36,404 bases of DNA, from the NCBI GenBank assembly GCA_038528605.1, contig JBCBEP010000023.1, forward strand, positions 1 to 36,404, given 5' to 3'. Under the pieces are notes generated by a model. That model had not been told where the DNA came from. It was given only the letters and a program-made list of their open reading frames with translations, and did not search any database. Shown here piece after piece: positions 1-6,312 of the stretch. Position numbers and translations under genes: made by a program. The stretch is from Thermohalobaculum sp038528605. GTDB taxonomy: Bacteria > Pseudomonadota > Alphaproteobacteria > Rhodobacterales > Rhodobacteraceae. How positions within the stretch are numbered: position 1 is the first letter of the stretch; the number at the start of each line of letters is the position of its first letter.

Positions 1-667
1 AGCCCTTCTCCATCGTGTCCCCATCGATCGTCACGCTCACAGGGCACGGGAACCGGCCCGCCACCGGCTCGATCCCCGGCGTGATCAGCCGGCCGAGGCC
101 ACGTGCCGCAAGGTCCCGCGCCACGCCGCCCACGCCCAGCGCGTCGGGCCGGTTCGGCGTGATCGCGATCTCGATCATCGGATCGTCGAGACCGGCGTAA
201 TCCACATATTTCACGCCCAGCGGCGCATCCGCCGGCAGGTCGATGATCCCGTCATGGTCCTCCGAGATCATCAGTTCGCGCTCGGAGCAGAGCATGCCGT
301 TCGACTCGACGCCGCGGATGACCCCCGGCTTCAGGTCAACGCCCGTGCCCGGCACATGCGTCCCCGGGGCGGCGAACACGCCAACAAGGCCCGTCCGCGC
401 GTTCGGCGCGCCGCACACCACCTGCACTTCCTCTGCCGGGCCATCCGGCCCCTTCGGAAAGGTCTCCACACGGCAGAGGCGCAGCCGGTCCGCGTTCGGG
501 TGCTGCACCGCCTCGATCACGCGCGCGATGGTAAAGGGCGCCAGCGCCTCGGCCGGGTTCTCCACGCCCTCGACCTCGAGGCCGAGATCGGTGAGCGCGT
601 CCAGGATCTCATCGAGCCCCGCTTCGGTCTCGAGATGCTCCCTCAGCCAGGAAAGGGTGAACTTCAT
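1..667 (-). CDS. pheT: Phenylalanyl-tRNA synthetase beta subunit, N-terminal part (runs off left edge)
   Basis: The minus-strand frame starting at the ATG at 667 (MKFTLSWLREHLETE) stays open to the left edge, giving about 222 of the roughly 800 residues expected. PheT forms the alpha2-beta2 enzyme with PheS that charges tRNA-Phe. The visible part matches the start of the family: the conserved opening MKFTLSWL, followed from about residue 40 by the EMAP/OB-fold tRNA-binding domain (FTIARVIEAVQHPNADRL, then VVCGAPNAR), then the start of the B3/B4 editing region (PNRPDALGV near residue 180). It is the last visible gene of the minus-strand series that begins at pheS (5377), but six unrelated genes separate it from pheS, which is unusual because pheS and pheT are normally adjacent. 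A 118-base gap precedes it. Identification is secure; the remainder lies outside the window. Confidence 0.96.
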   Translation of the reverse strand, partial: MKFTLSWLREHLETEAGLDEILDALTDLGLEVEGVENPAEALAPFTIARVIEAVQHPNADRLRLCRVETFPKGPDGPAEEVQVVCGAPNARTGLVGVFAAPGTHVPGTGVDLKPGVIRGVESNGMLCSERELMISEDHDGIIDLPADAPLGVKYVDYAGLDDPMIEIAITPNRPDALGVGGVARDLAARGLGRLITPGIEPVAGRFPCPVSVTIDGDTMEKG

Positions 668-785
668 ACTGTCCCTCGCCGCCGCGTTGGCCCCGCCTCG
701 CCGGGGCTTTCGACATGGATCTCGCCCGGGCTTAGAGCCCGGCGCGGCGGGAGGGTCAAGGCGGCAGGCGGTAGCGCACGCGTCG

Positions 786-1229
786 TCAGGCGGGCCGCTG
801 CATCATCTGCACCACCGTGTAGATCTGGGCGACAGTACCGGCATCGAGCGCGAGCACGTCCGCGATCTTCTCGAGCGCCGCCTTCTCCTCCTCGGTCACG
901 CTGCCATCGGCCATCACGATGCGGACGACGAAGCAGAAGGCGGTCTCGCGCAGGGGCTGGTTCAGCAGCAGCGCCGCCTCGTCCAACTTCTTCGCGCCGC
1001 CCTCCTCCATGATCTCCGCGATCAGCTCCTTCACGATCTCCGCGAGCCGTGCGGGGTCGATGTTGTGGAAGATCGGGCTGAAGGTGCAGAGGTTGGAGAG
1101 CTGGCTCACCTCCTCCGCCTGCATGTCCCCGTCCGCCATGATCGCCGAGACCGTGGGCGTGAGAACCGCGCGCGGAACAGCCTCGTTCTCGGGCGGGCTC
1201 GAGCGGCGGAGCTTCGAGAGAAACGGCAT
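786..1229 (-). CDS. TerB-like (tellurite-resistance TerB/DjlA-type) protein
   Basis: A 147-residue cytoplasmic protein without signal peptide or membrane segment. It shows the helical TerB-type pattern as two similar halves: VSAIMADGDMQAEEVSQL near residue 27 and VRIVMADGSVTEEEKAALE near residue 102. Each half carries the acidic MADG-x-x-x-x-EE motif that in TerB-family proteins lies in the metal-binding helices. The start at 1229 is preceded by AGGGGG at a suitable distance. Related small proteins occur alone or as the C-terminal domain of DjlA; their role is poorly defined (metal sensing or envelope stress is usually proposed). No ter operon partners are nearby: it sits between the VPLPA-CTERM gene and pheT. 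Family assignment is fairly safe, function unknown. Confidence 0.78.
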   Translation of the reverse strand: MPFLSKLRRSSPPENEAVPRAVLTPTVSAIMADGDMQAEEVSQLSNLCTFSPIFHNIDPARLAEIVKELIAEIMEEGGAKKLDEAALLLNQPLRETAFCFVVRIVMADGSVTEEEKAALEKIADVLALDAGTVAQIYTVVQMMQRPA

Positions 1230-1301
1230 GGTGGACCCCCTCTTCTGCCTGTGGCGGGGACCCTAGCAGGCGCATCGAGAAGGGGGAAACAGGAAGCGCG
1301 G

Positions 1302-2066
1302 CTAGGCCTGCGTTCTGCGCCCCCGCGCCGCCAGGAACCCGAGGCCGGTGAGAACCAGCAGCGCCGATGCGGGGAGCGGCACGATGGGGGCGCCGGGGTT
1401 CACGTCGCCGAACGTGTTGAACCCATCCAACGGCGCTGCATTCAGGCCAAGCGCCGCAAAGGTAACCTCTTCGCCCGTCACCGCGTTGAAGATGCTGTTT
1501 GGCGCGGTGGGGTCGTCGATCGCGTAGATGATCGAGCTGTCGTTGCCATCCCGGAAAATCAGCTGCGGCTCGTCCCCGATAAAGGCGAGGTCCGTGCCGC
1601 CCACATCCGAGGCATAGCTCACAACCATCGCATCACTCGCGTTGTCGGGAATGTTGAAGGCGTCGAACACCGTGCCGAAGAGCGCGATGCCGGCCGCGTC
1701 GAGTGAGCCGTCATCGTCGGCATCGAGGTCGCTCGACGTGTTCCCGCTGAAGCTGTCGGCGAGAATCACGGTGTAGGAGGGGTTCTCGTTATCGGGGATC
1801 GTCACGACCAGGAGGCCGTTCGGATCGAAGGTGCCCGACACGGCCTCGATATCCGCCCCGGTGTTCTGCACGCTGCCATTGGGCCCGTCGGACTCGAGGA
1901 ACACCAGCACGCCGGAGAACGACGCGCCCGGTGTGCCGAGCAGCTCAACGCGCGTCGTGCTCGGATCGCCGCCCGGCGGGTTCGGCGCGAACTCGTTGAT
2001 GAGCGGCAGCGCCGCGGCCTGCGTGGCGACAAGCGCCATCGCCAGTGAGATCAGTGTTACCTTCAT
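1302..2066 (-). CDS. Exported protein with VPLPA-CTERM sorting signal and lamin-tail-like body
   Basis: A 254-residue secreted protein. I chose the ATG at 2066 (MKVTLISLAMALVATQAAA) over one 24 bases upstream because it gives a clean signal peptide and sits about 7 bases after an AGGGGGGGG ribosome-binding site. After cleavage the protein begins LPLINEFAPNPPGGDPSTTR, which resembles the start of lamin-tail (LTD) beta-sandwich domains (INE-x-x-P ... VEL). The body is rich in Asp, Asn and Gly. It includes a calcium-loop-like DLDADDDGSLD stretch near residue 140. The C-terminus has the three-part signal VPLPAS, a hydrophobic stretch (ALLVLTGLGFLAA) and a basic tail (RGRR). This is the VPLPA-CTERM type processed by an exosortase in Rhodobacterales. 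No exosortase is in the window. Probably anchored in or released from the envelope; function unknown. Confidence 0.82.
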   Translation of the reverse strand: MKVTLISLAMALVATQAAALPLINEFAPNPPGGDPSTTRVELLGTPGASFSGVLVFLESDGPNGSVQNTGADIEAVSGTFDPNGLLVVTIPDNENPSYTVILADSFSGNTSSDLDADDDGSLDAAGIALFGTVFDAFNIPDNASDAMVVSYASDVGGTDLAFIGDEPQLIFRDGNDSSIIYAIDDPTAPNSIFNAVTGEEVTFAALGLNAAPLDGFNTFGDVNPGAPIVPLPASALLVLTGLGFLAARGRRTQA

Positions 2067-2149
2067 CGCATGCCCCCCCCCTGAGCGCATTCACCCCTAT
2101 GCGCCGATATCGGCATTTTCGTGAAGATCTTCGTGCGCAGCGCGCGCTC
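2067..2149 (-). promoter_or_regulatory. Intergenic region with two perfect palindromes upstream of the VPLPA-CTERM gene
   Basis: The 83-base gap between the amidotransferase-like gene and the VPLPA-CTERM gene holds two perfect palindromes: GCCGATATCGGC (2103-2114) and GAAGATCTTC (2123-2132). The VPLPA-CTERM ribosome-binding site is the G-run close to 2075. The palindromes sit 37 to 66 bases upstream of the start codon, where an operator could lie. No hairpin with a T-run is seen, so I do not call a terminator. Operator function is inference only. Confidence 0.35.
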
Positions 2150-3052
2150 CTATACAGCCTCGCGCGGCTGCCGAAGCACAGTGTCGCCAAAGGGCCGCGC
2201 CGCCGTCACGCCAATGGCTTCGAGCCAATTGGCCAGCTCCACGCGCCGGCGCGCGGGGTCCAGCACCGCCGGGCCGATACCGTAGCGCCAGGCCAGCGCG
2301 CGGTTCGCGGCAGGGTCTGCCGCCAGCGCCCGCATATTGGCCACCATGGCCTCCAGATCCGCCCGGTCGCGGAAAAGCGCAAGCTCCGCCAGCGCGAACT
2401 CGTCACGGCGCAGCAGATAGGCGAGCATGTCCTCCACCCCGCCCTCCGGGTGGTACTGCAGGCCCCAGAAGCGCACGCCGCCTTCCTCGTAGACCATGGC
2501 CTGAACCTCGGAATGGTCGTTCGAGGCGGTCAGCACGGCGCCCGCAGGCAGCCGGGTCACCTCGTCGCGGTGGATGCAGGGCACATCGAAGCTCGCATCC
2601 CGCCCGGCATGGAGCGCATGGGCCTGCCCGGCGGGGGTGAGGCGCACATGGCGCGCGACGCCGATCTCGAGGCCCTTCGTCCCCTGCCCCACCGCGCCGC
2701 CCAGCACCACGGCCCCCACCTGCAGCCCCCAGCAGGAGCCGACCGCCGGGATACCCGCGGCAAAGACCCGCTCCAGCAGCAACCGATGGGGCGCTGCCCG
2801 CGCGTCGTCCGCCGACCAGCTCACGCCCGAGCCCGTGAGCGCGACGCCATCGAAGCCCTCGAGCGTCAGCGCCCCGATATCCTCGCCGGGGAAGGACGGC
2901 CGCGCGATCGCGGTCTCGAGCACCACACCGCGCTCAGCCGCCAGCGCCTCCAGCACCGCAGCGTACTGCTCCGCCGCCGGGGCGCAGCCGGCAGCCACCG
3001 TCGCCGCCACCACCTCCGGCGTGTTGCCCTCGACCACCAGAACGCGCGCCAT
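2150..3052 (-). CDS. Class I glutamine amidotransferase-like protein
   Basis: A 300-residue soluble protein starting MARVLVVEGNTPE at 3052. The triad of class I glutaminase domains is visible: the nucleophile elbow GSCWGLQ with Cys107, and LQYHPEGG with His201 and Glu203. The N-terminal beta-strand ends DGVALTGSGVSW, matching the usual oxyanion-strand position. The domain ends near residue 220; about 80 further residues (from FALAELALFRDRADLE) form a helical C-terminal extension often seen in stand-alone GMP-synthase-like amidotransferases of this clade. Stand-alone members hydrolyse glutamine or gamma-glutamyl compounds, or serve as a glutaminase subunit for an unlinked partner. No synthase domain or partner is adjacent, so the substrate cannot be named. 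It lies between the lipoprotein gene and the VPLPA-CTERM gene. Confidence 0.85.
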   Translation of the reverse strand: MARVLVVEGNTPEVVAATVAAGCAPAAEQYAAVLEALAAERGVVLETAIARPSFPGEDIGALTLEGFDGVALTGSGVSWSADDARAAPHRLLLERVFAAGIPAVGSCWGLQVGAVVLGGAVGQGTKGLEIGVARHVRLTPAGQAHALHAGRDASFDVPCIHRDEVTRLPAGAVLTASNDHSEVQAMVYEEGGVRFWGLQYHPEGGVEDMLAYLLRRDEFALAELALFRDRADLEAMVANMRALAADPAANRALAWRYGIGPAVLDPARRRVELANWLEAIGVTAARPFGDTVLRQPREAV

Positions 3053-3170
3053 GCCTCACCTCCCCGTTGCCGCTCCCAGAAAGCCGCCGAGAAGGCGCAC
3101 CGGATCGCTCCGCGGCGACCACCTGCGGACAGGGAGCGTCAGGCGACATTCGGGCGCAGCCGTGGGGCCC

Positions 3171-3332
3171 TCAGTCGATCGTGTCGCCCACCGCGTCGAA
3201 CGGCACGGCGACCACGTCTCCCGCGATCGGCACCACGCGCGCCACATCGGCGGTCACGCGGAACGGAAGGGCCACGGCGCCACACCCCGAGAGGACGAGG
3301 CAGGCGAGAAGGGCGGGCATGACACGGCGCAT
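3171..3332 (-). CDS. 53-residue lipoprotein
   Basis: A short gene reading MRRVMPALLACLVLSGCG from the ATG at 3332, followed by about 35 residues rich in Val, Ala and Asp and a TGA stop. The lipobox LSGC puts the lipidated cysteine at residue 17, so the mature protein would be a 37-residue lipoprotein in the envelope. The start lies three bases after the stop of the upstream gene, and GGGAG about 9 bases ahead of it serves as ribosome-binding site, so the two genes are almost certainly co-transcribed. The mature part contains two similar stretches, VARVVPIAGD and VVAVPFDAVGD. It could be a member of a small alphaproteobacterial lipoprotein family, but I cannot name a function. Confidence 0.72.
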   Translation of the reverse strand: MRRVMPALLACLVLSGCGAVALPFRVTADVARVVPIAGDVVAVPFDAVGDTID

Positions 3333-3335
3333 CGG

Positions 3336-3710
3336 CTATTCGCTCCCGTTTTCGAGCACATGGATCATCGTCTCGGCCAGCATCGCCATGCTCGCCTCGG
3401 GGTTGGCTTCGCAGAAGCGGTCGGCCCAGGCGAGCAGGTCCTCCGCCGTCCGCCCCTCGGCCACGTTGCCGGCGCCAAGGGCATAGCGGTTATAGGCGGA
3501 GAGGAACCCGGCCACCCAGGCCTTCACCTGCTCCTCCGCCACATCGTCATTGCCGAGCACGCGCAGGGTGTCGTTGTCGGAGATCTCGAGCCACTGCGTG
3601 CAGGGCACGAGCCCGGGCGCGCCGATCACCGTGTAGGTGCCGTCGGCAAGCGCCGCGGAGGGCATGGCGAGCATGGCAAAGGCCATCAGCGGTTGGCGCA
3701 GGCTGCGCAT
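3336..3710 (-). CDS. Small periplasmic protein, possibly HdeA/Rap1a-like
   Basis: I start this gene at the ATG at 3710 (MRSLRQPLMAFAMLAMPSAALA), which gives a clear signal peptide and follows a GGGAGG ribosome-binding site; the open frame extends 183 bases further upstream without any such features. The mature protein is about 100 residues. It has a cysteine near the start (LVPCTQWLE), the stretch WVAGFLSAYNRYALG in the middle and a second cysteine (WADRFCEANPE). The paired cysteines and the W-x-x-G-F/Y-L-S-A/G-Y/A-N motif resemble small HdeA or Rap1a/Tai-type periplasmic proteins (acid chaperones, immunity proteins). That resemblance is by eye and weak. No toxin gene is adjacent. It is followed after three bases by the small lipoprotein, suggesting they work at the same place. 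Confidence 0.7.
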   Translation of the reverse strand: MRSLRQPLMAFAMLAMPSAALADGTYTVIGAPGLVPCTQWLEISDNDTLRVLGNDDVAEEQVKAWVAGFLSAYNRYALGAGNVAEGRTAEDLLAWADRFCEANPEASMAMLAETMIHVLENGSE

Positions 3711-3798
3711 CGTTCGGGGCCTCCCGGCAGGTCGCGATCCTGCGACGCTACAACCAAGGCACGAGAGGCGGAAGCCGGTTTCCGGTCCGCCGAACCGA

Positions 3799-4314
3799 TC
3801 AGCCGGCGGCGCGCAGGAAGGTCTGCTTGATCTGGCGCTCGCCCATGCGCACCGCATGCGCCTCCGCGATGAGGCGAAAGCCGCGCGCTTCATAGAGCGC
3901 CCGCGCCCGGTCGAGCCCTGCCATGGTGTGCAGCACCACCGCGCGCGGCCCGGCGAAGGCCAGCGCGTCGTCCATCAGCCGGCGGCCAAGCCCCGTGCCT
4001 TGCGCGACGGGATCGACGATGAACCAGCGGAGCTGCATCGGCGCGCCGCCCACGCCTGCGGGTATCTCCGCCGGCGCGCCGTCCATCGTCACCGTGCCCA
4101 CCAGCCGCGCGCCGTCCAAGGCGGAGAGCACAAGGTCCCGCGCCGCATCGTAGCGCCCAGCAAAGGCCGCCACCTCCGTCGCCACCGTTGCCTCAAACCC
4201 GGTGCCGAAGCCGTTCGAGGCCGCGTAGTACCGCCCGTGCAGTGCTGCGATGGACCCGATCAGCCCCGGGACAAAGCCACGAACAAGCGGCAGCTCAGCG
4301 GCTGAGGCCGGCAT
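3799..4314 (-). CDS. GNAT-family N-acetyltransferase
   Basis: A 171-residue acetyltransferase of the GNAT fold. The acetyl-CoA-binding motif A reads VDPVAQGTGLGRRLMDDAL (about residues 106-124), with the Q-x-x-G-x-G/A pyrophosphate loop. Beta strand 4 precedes it as MQLRWFIVD, and a typical C-terminal YEARGFRLIAE follows. An N-terminal FVPGLIGSIAALHGRYYA is common to single-domain GNATs found next to or fused with MarR regulators; none is present here. The preferred start at 4314 overlaps the end of pheS by 20 bases in another frame, so translation is probably coupled to pheS. A start five codons upstream is possible. The substrate is unknown. Confidence 0.86.
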   Translation of the reverse strand: MPASAAELPLVRGFVPGLIGSIAALHGRYYAASNGFGTGFEATVATEVAAFAGRYDAARDLVLSALDGARLVGTVTMDGAPAEIPAGVGGAPMQLRWFIVDPVAQGTGLGRRLMDDALAFAGPRAVVLHTMAGLDRARALYEARGFRLIAEAHAVRMGERQIKQTFLRAAG

Positions 4315-5377
4315 GGAGCGTGGGCACATCGAGCGACGCGAAGCCGTAGTGCCGCAGCCAGCGGAGATCGCTGTCGAAGAACGCCCGCAGGTCCGGGATG
4401 CCGTATTTCAGCATCGTCACCCGGTCGATCCCGATGCCGAAGGCGAAGCCCTGCCACTGCTCGGGGTCGATCCCGCCCGCGCGCAGCACCTTCGGGTGGA
4501 TCATGCCCGAGCCGAGGATCTCGAGCCAGTCGTCCCCCTCGCCCAGCTTCAGCTGCCCGCCTTCCCAGGAGCAACGGATATCCACCTCCGCCGAGGGCTC
4601 GGTGAAGGGGAAGTGCGAGGCGCGGAAGCGCAGCTCCACCTCCGGCAGCTCGAAGAAGGCGCGGCAGAACTCCTCCAGCGTCCATTTGAGGTTCGCCATC
4701 GACACATCGCGGTCGATCGCCAGCCCCTCGACCTGGTGGAACATCGGCGTGTGCGTCTGGTCGTAATCCGCGCGGTAGACACGGCCCGGGCAGATGAACC
4801 GGCAGGGCGCGCCGCGGGCCTGCATGCCGCGGATCTGCACGGGGCTCGTATGCGTGCGCAGCACATGGGGCGGCCGCTCATCGCCTTCCGCCTTCTTCAT
4901 GTAGAAGGTGTCCATCTCCGTGCGCGTCGGGTGCTCGGCGGGGATGTTGAGCGCGTCGAAGTTGTACCAGTCCTCTTCGATCTGCGGACCCTCGGCCACC
5001 TCGAAGCCCATATCGGCGAAGATCGCGGCGATCTCCTCCTGCACCTGGGAGACGGGGTGGATGGTGCCCTGCGCCGCCGGCCGGGGTTCGAGCGTCGGGT
5101 CCAGCCACTCGCTCGCCAGCCGCTCGGCCAGCGCCGCATCCGCCAGGCTGGTCTTGCGCGCGGTGATGGCGGCGTTGATCTCGTCCTTCAGCGCATTGAG
5201 CGCCGGCCCGGCGGACTGGCGCTCCTCGGGCGTCATGCGGCCCAGCTCGCGCATCATCAGGCTGATCTCGCCCTTCTTGCCGAGCGCGCCGATGCGCACC
5301 TCCTCGATCGCGGCCTCGTCCCCCGCATCCGCCACGGCGGAGAGGTACTTTTCGCGAATGGGGCTCAGATCGTTCAT
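4295..5377 (-). CDS. pheS: Phenylalanyl-tRNA synthetase alpha subunit
   Basis: A 360-residue class II aminoacyl-tRNA synthetase subunit that, with PheT, activates phenylalanine and charges tRNA-Phe. The N-terminal 90 residues are the helical coiled-coil arm that binds tRNA. The catalytic core follows, with the family signatures HTSPVQIR, motif 2 (ICPGRVYRADYDQTHTPMFH) and motif 3 (FGIGIDRVTMLKYGIPDLR, near residue 325). EEDWYNFDALNIP and HPTR are also conserved. Full length for the family. It is the first gene of a minus-strand series; pheT follows only after six intervening genes. The start at 5377 is supported by the family alignment (MNDLSPIREKYL). Confidence 0.97.
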   Translation of the reverse strand: MNDLSPIREKYLSAVADAGDEAAIEEVRIGALGKKGEISLMMRELGRMTPEERQSAGPALNALKDEINAAITARKTSLADAALAERLASEWLDPTLEPRPAAQGTIHPVSQVQEEIAAIFADMGFEVAEGPQIEEDWYNFDALNIPAEHPTRTEMDTFYMKKAEGDERPPHVLRTHTSPVQIRGMQARGAPCRFICPGRVYRADYDQTHTPMFHQVEGLAIDRDVSMANLKWTLEEFCRAFFELPEVELRFRASHFPFTEPSAEVDIRCSWEGGQLKLGEGDDWLEILGSGMIHPKVLRAGGIDPEQWQGFAFGIGIDRVTMLKYGIPDLRAFFDSDLRWLRHYGFASLDVPTLHAGLSR

Positions 5378-5455
5378 CGGCTCATTCCTCGGCGCGCTCC
5401 GGGACTTGCGCGTTCAGCTACCACCGGGGCCGAGATTTGCAAGCGCCGGGCGCGC

Positions 5456-6205
5456 CTAGCGCAGCAGGGGCGCAAGCGCTTCCCAGACCACGCGGGCCAC
5501 GAGCGCCGCGCCCTCGGGCGAGGCATGATAACGGTCCGGCCCGTAGAGCGCCGCGCCCTCCCCGCTCGCCGCCAGCCAGCGCCGGGCCACGGGTGCCAGG
5601 TGAACGGGCGCCCCCGTCTCCCGCGCGGCCCCGGCCGCCGCCTCGAAGAACAGCGCCGTCGTCTCGGTCATGTGCTGCGGGCTCTGCGGCTGCTGGAGAC
5701 CTGCGCGGATCACCTCGCCCGCCTGGTAGATCGGGTGCCCGGCCGCCCGCGCCCAGGGGGTGACCAGCACCACCGGCCGCGGCGCGACAACGGCTGCGGG
5801 ATAGGCGATGGCAGCCGCGCTGTCGTGCCGGTAGGCCGGGTCGAAGGCCGTCGTGCTGTGGTCCTGCAGCACCACAGCGTCCCACCCCGCCGCCTCCAGC
5901 ACGGCCCTGACACCGGGGCGCGCCAGTGTGCCCGCCAGCCGCGCGCCCCCCTCGGCCAGCGTCGCTACGTCAACGCTCGTCCCGTCGCTCGCCGCAAGGG
6001 CCGCAACGCGCCCCGGCACGTCATGGCCGTAGGTGAAGGAGTTGCCGACGAAGAGCACCCGGTGCCGCCCATCAGCGGGCGGCGCGGTGACGAGCTGCAG
6101 CGCCGTCTCAATATCCGTGTCGCCAAGCAGGCGAATGCCGGCCGCCGCAGACGCCACGGGCAGGCTCACCGCCGCCGCCATCAACGCGCGTCTCGTCCAG
6201 AGCAT
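5456..6205 (-). CDS. Exported SGNH/GDSL-type hydrolase
   Basis: A 249-residue exported esterase-like protein. The SGNH nucleophile sits in VLFVGNSFTYG (Ser56), and the C-terminal block DRYHASPEGAALVA carries the Asp224 and His227 of the catalytic triad. The G and N of the family may be represented by the GGAR motif (near residue 85) and by LQDHST (near residue 110). The start at 6205 gives MLWTRRALMAAAVSLPVASAAA, a signal peptide with an RR pair that could use the Tat route; a GTG 30 bases upstream is possible, and the ribosome-binding site at either is weak. SGNH hydrolases of this class (GNSFT-type) deacylate or de-esterify lipids or glycans in the envelope. Substrate unknown. It precedes pheS on the same strand with a 78-base gap. 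Confidence 0.84.
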   Translation of the reverse strand: MLWTRRALMAAAVSLPVASAAAGIRLLGDTDIETALQLVTAPPADGRHRVLFVGNSFTYGHDVPGRVAALAASDGTSVDVATLAEGGARLAGTLARPGVRAVLEAAGWDAVVLQDHSTTAFDPAYRHDSAAAIAYPAAVVAPRPVVLVTPWARAAGHPIYQAGEVIRAGLQQPQSPQHMTETTALFFEAAAGAARETGAPVHLAPVARRWLAASGEGAALYGPDRYHASPEGAALVARVVWEALAPLLR

Positions 6206-6312
6206 CACCCACCCCACCAATCGGCACCGATACACCGCCGTCGCAGGAAACTAGAGCACGCGGCCGCGCCCGCAAAGCGCGCGCGCAGCCTCGTGATCGG
6301 GCGCGAGAGGCC

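Noticed and set aside
684..720. GCCCCG/CGGGGC hairpin between the TerB-like gene and pheT
   Set aside because: Short stem, no T-run in the direction of transcription; not called as terminator or attenuator.
2045..3322. A 425-codon plus-strand frame opposite the amidotransferase-like gene
   Set aside because: The minus-strand gene has a full Cys-His-Glu triad; the plus-strand frame is Arg/His/Pro-rich shadow.
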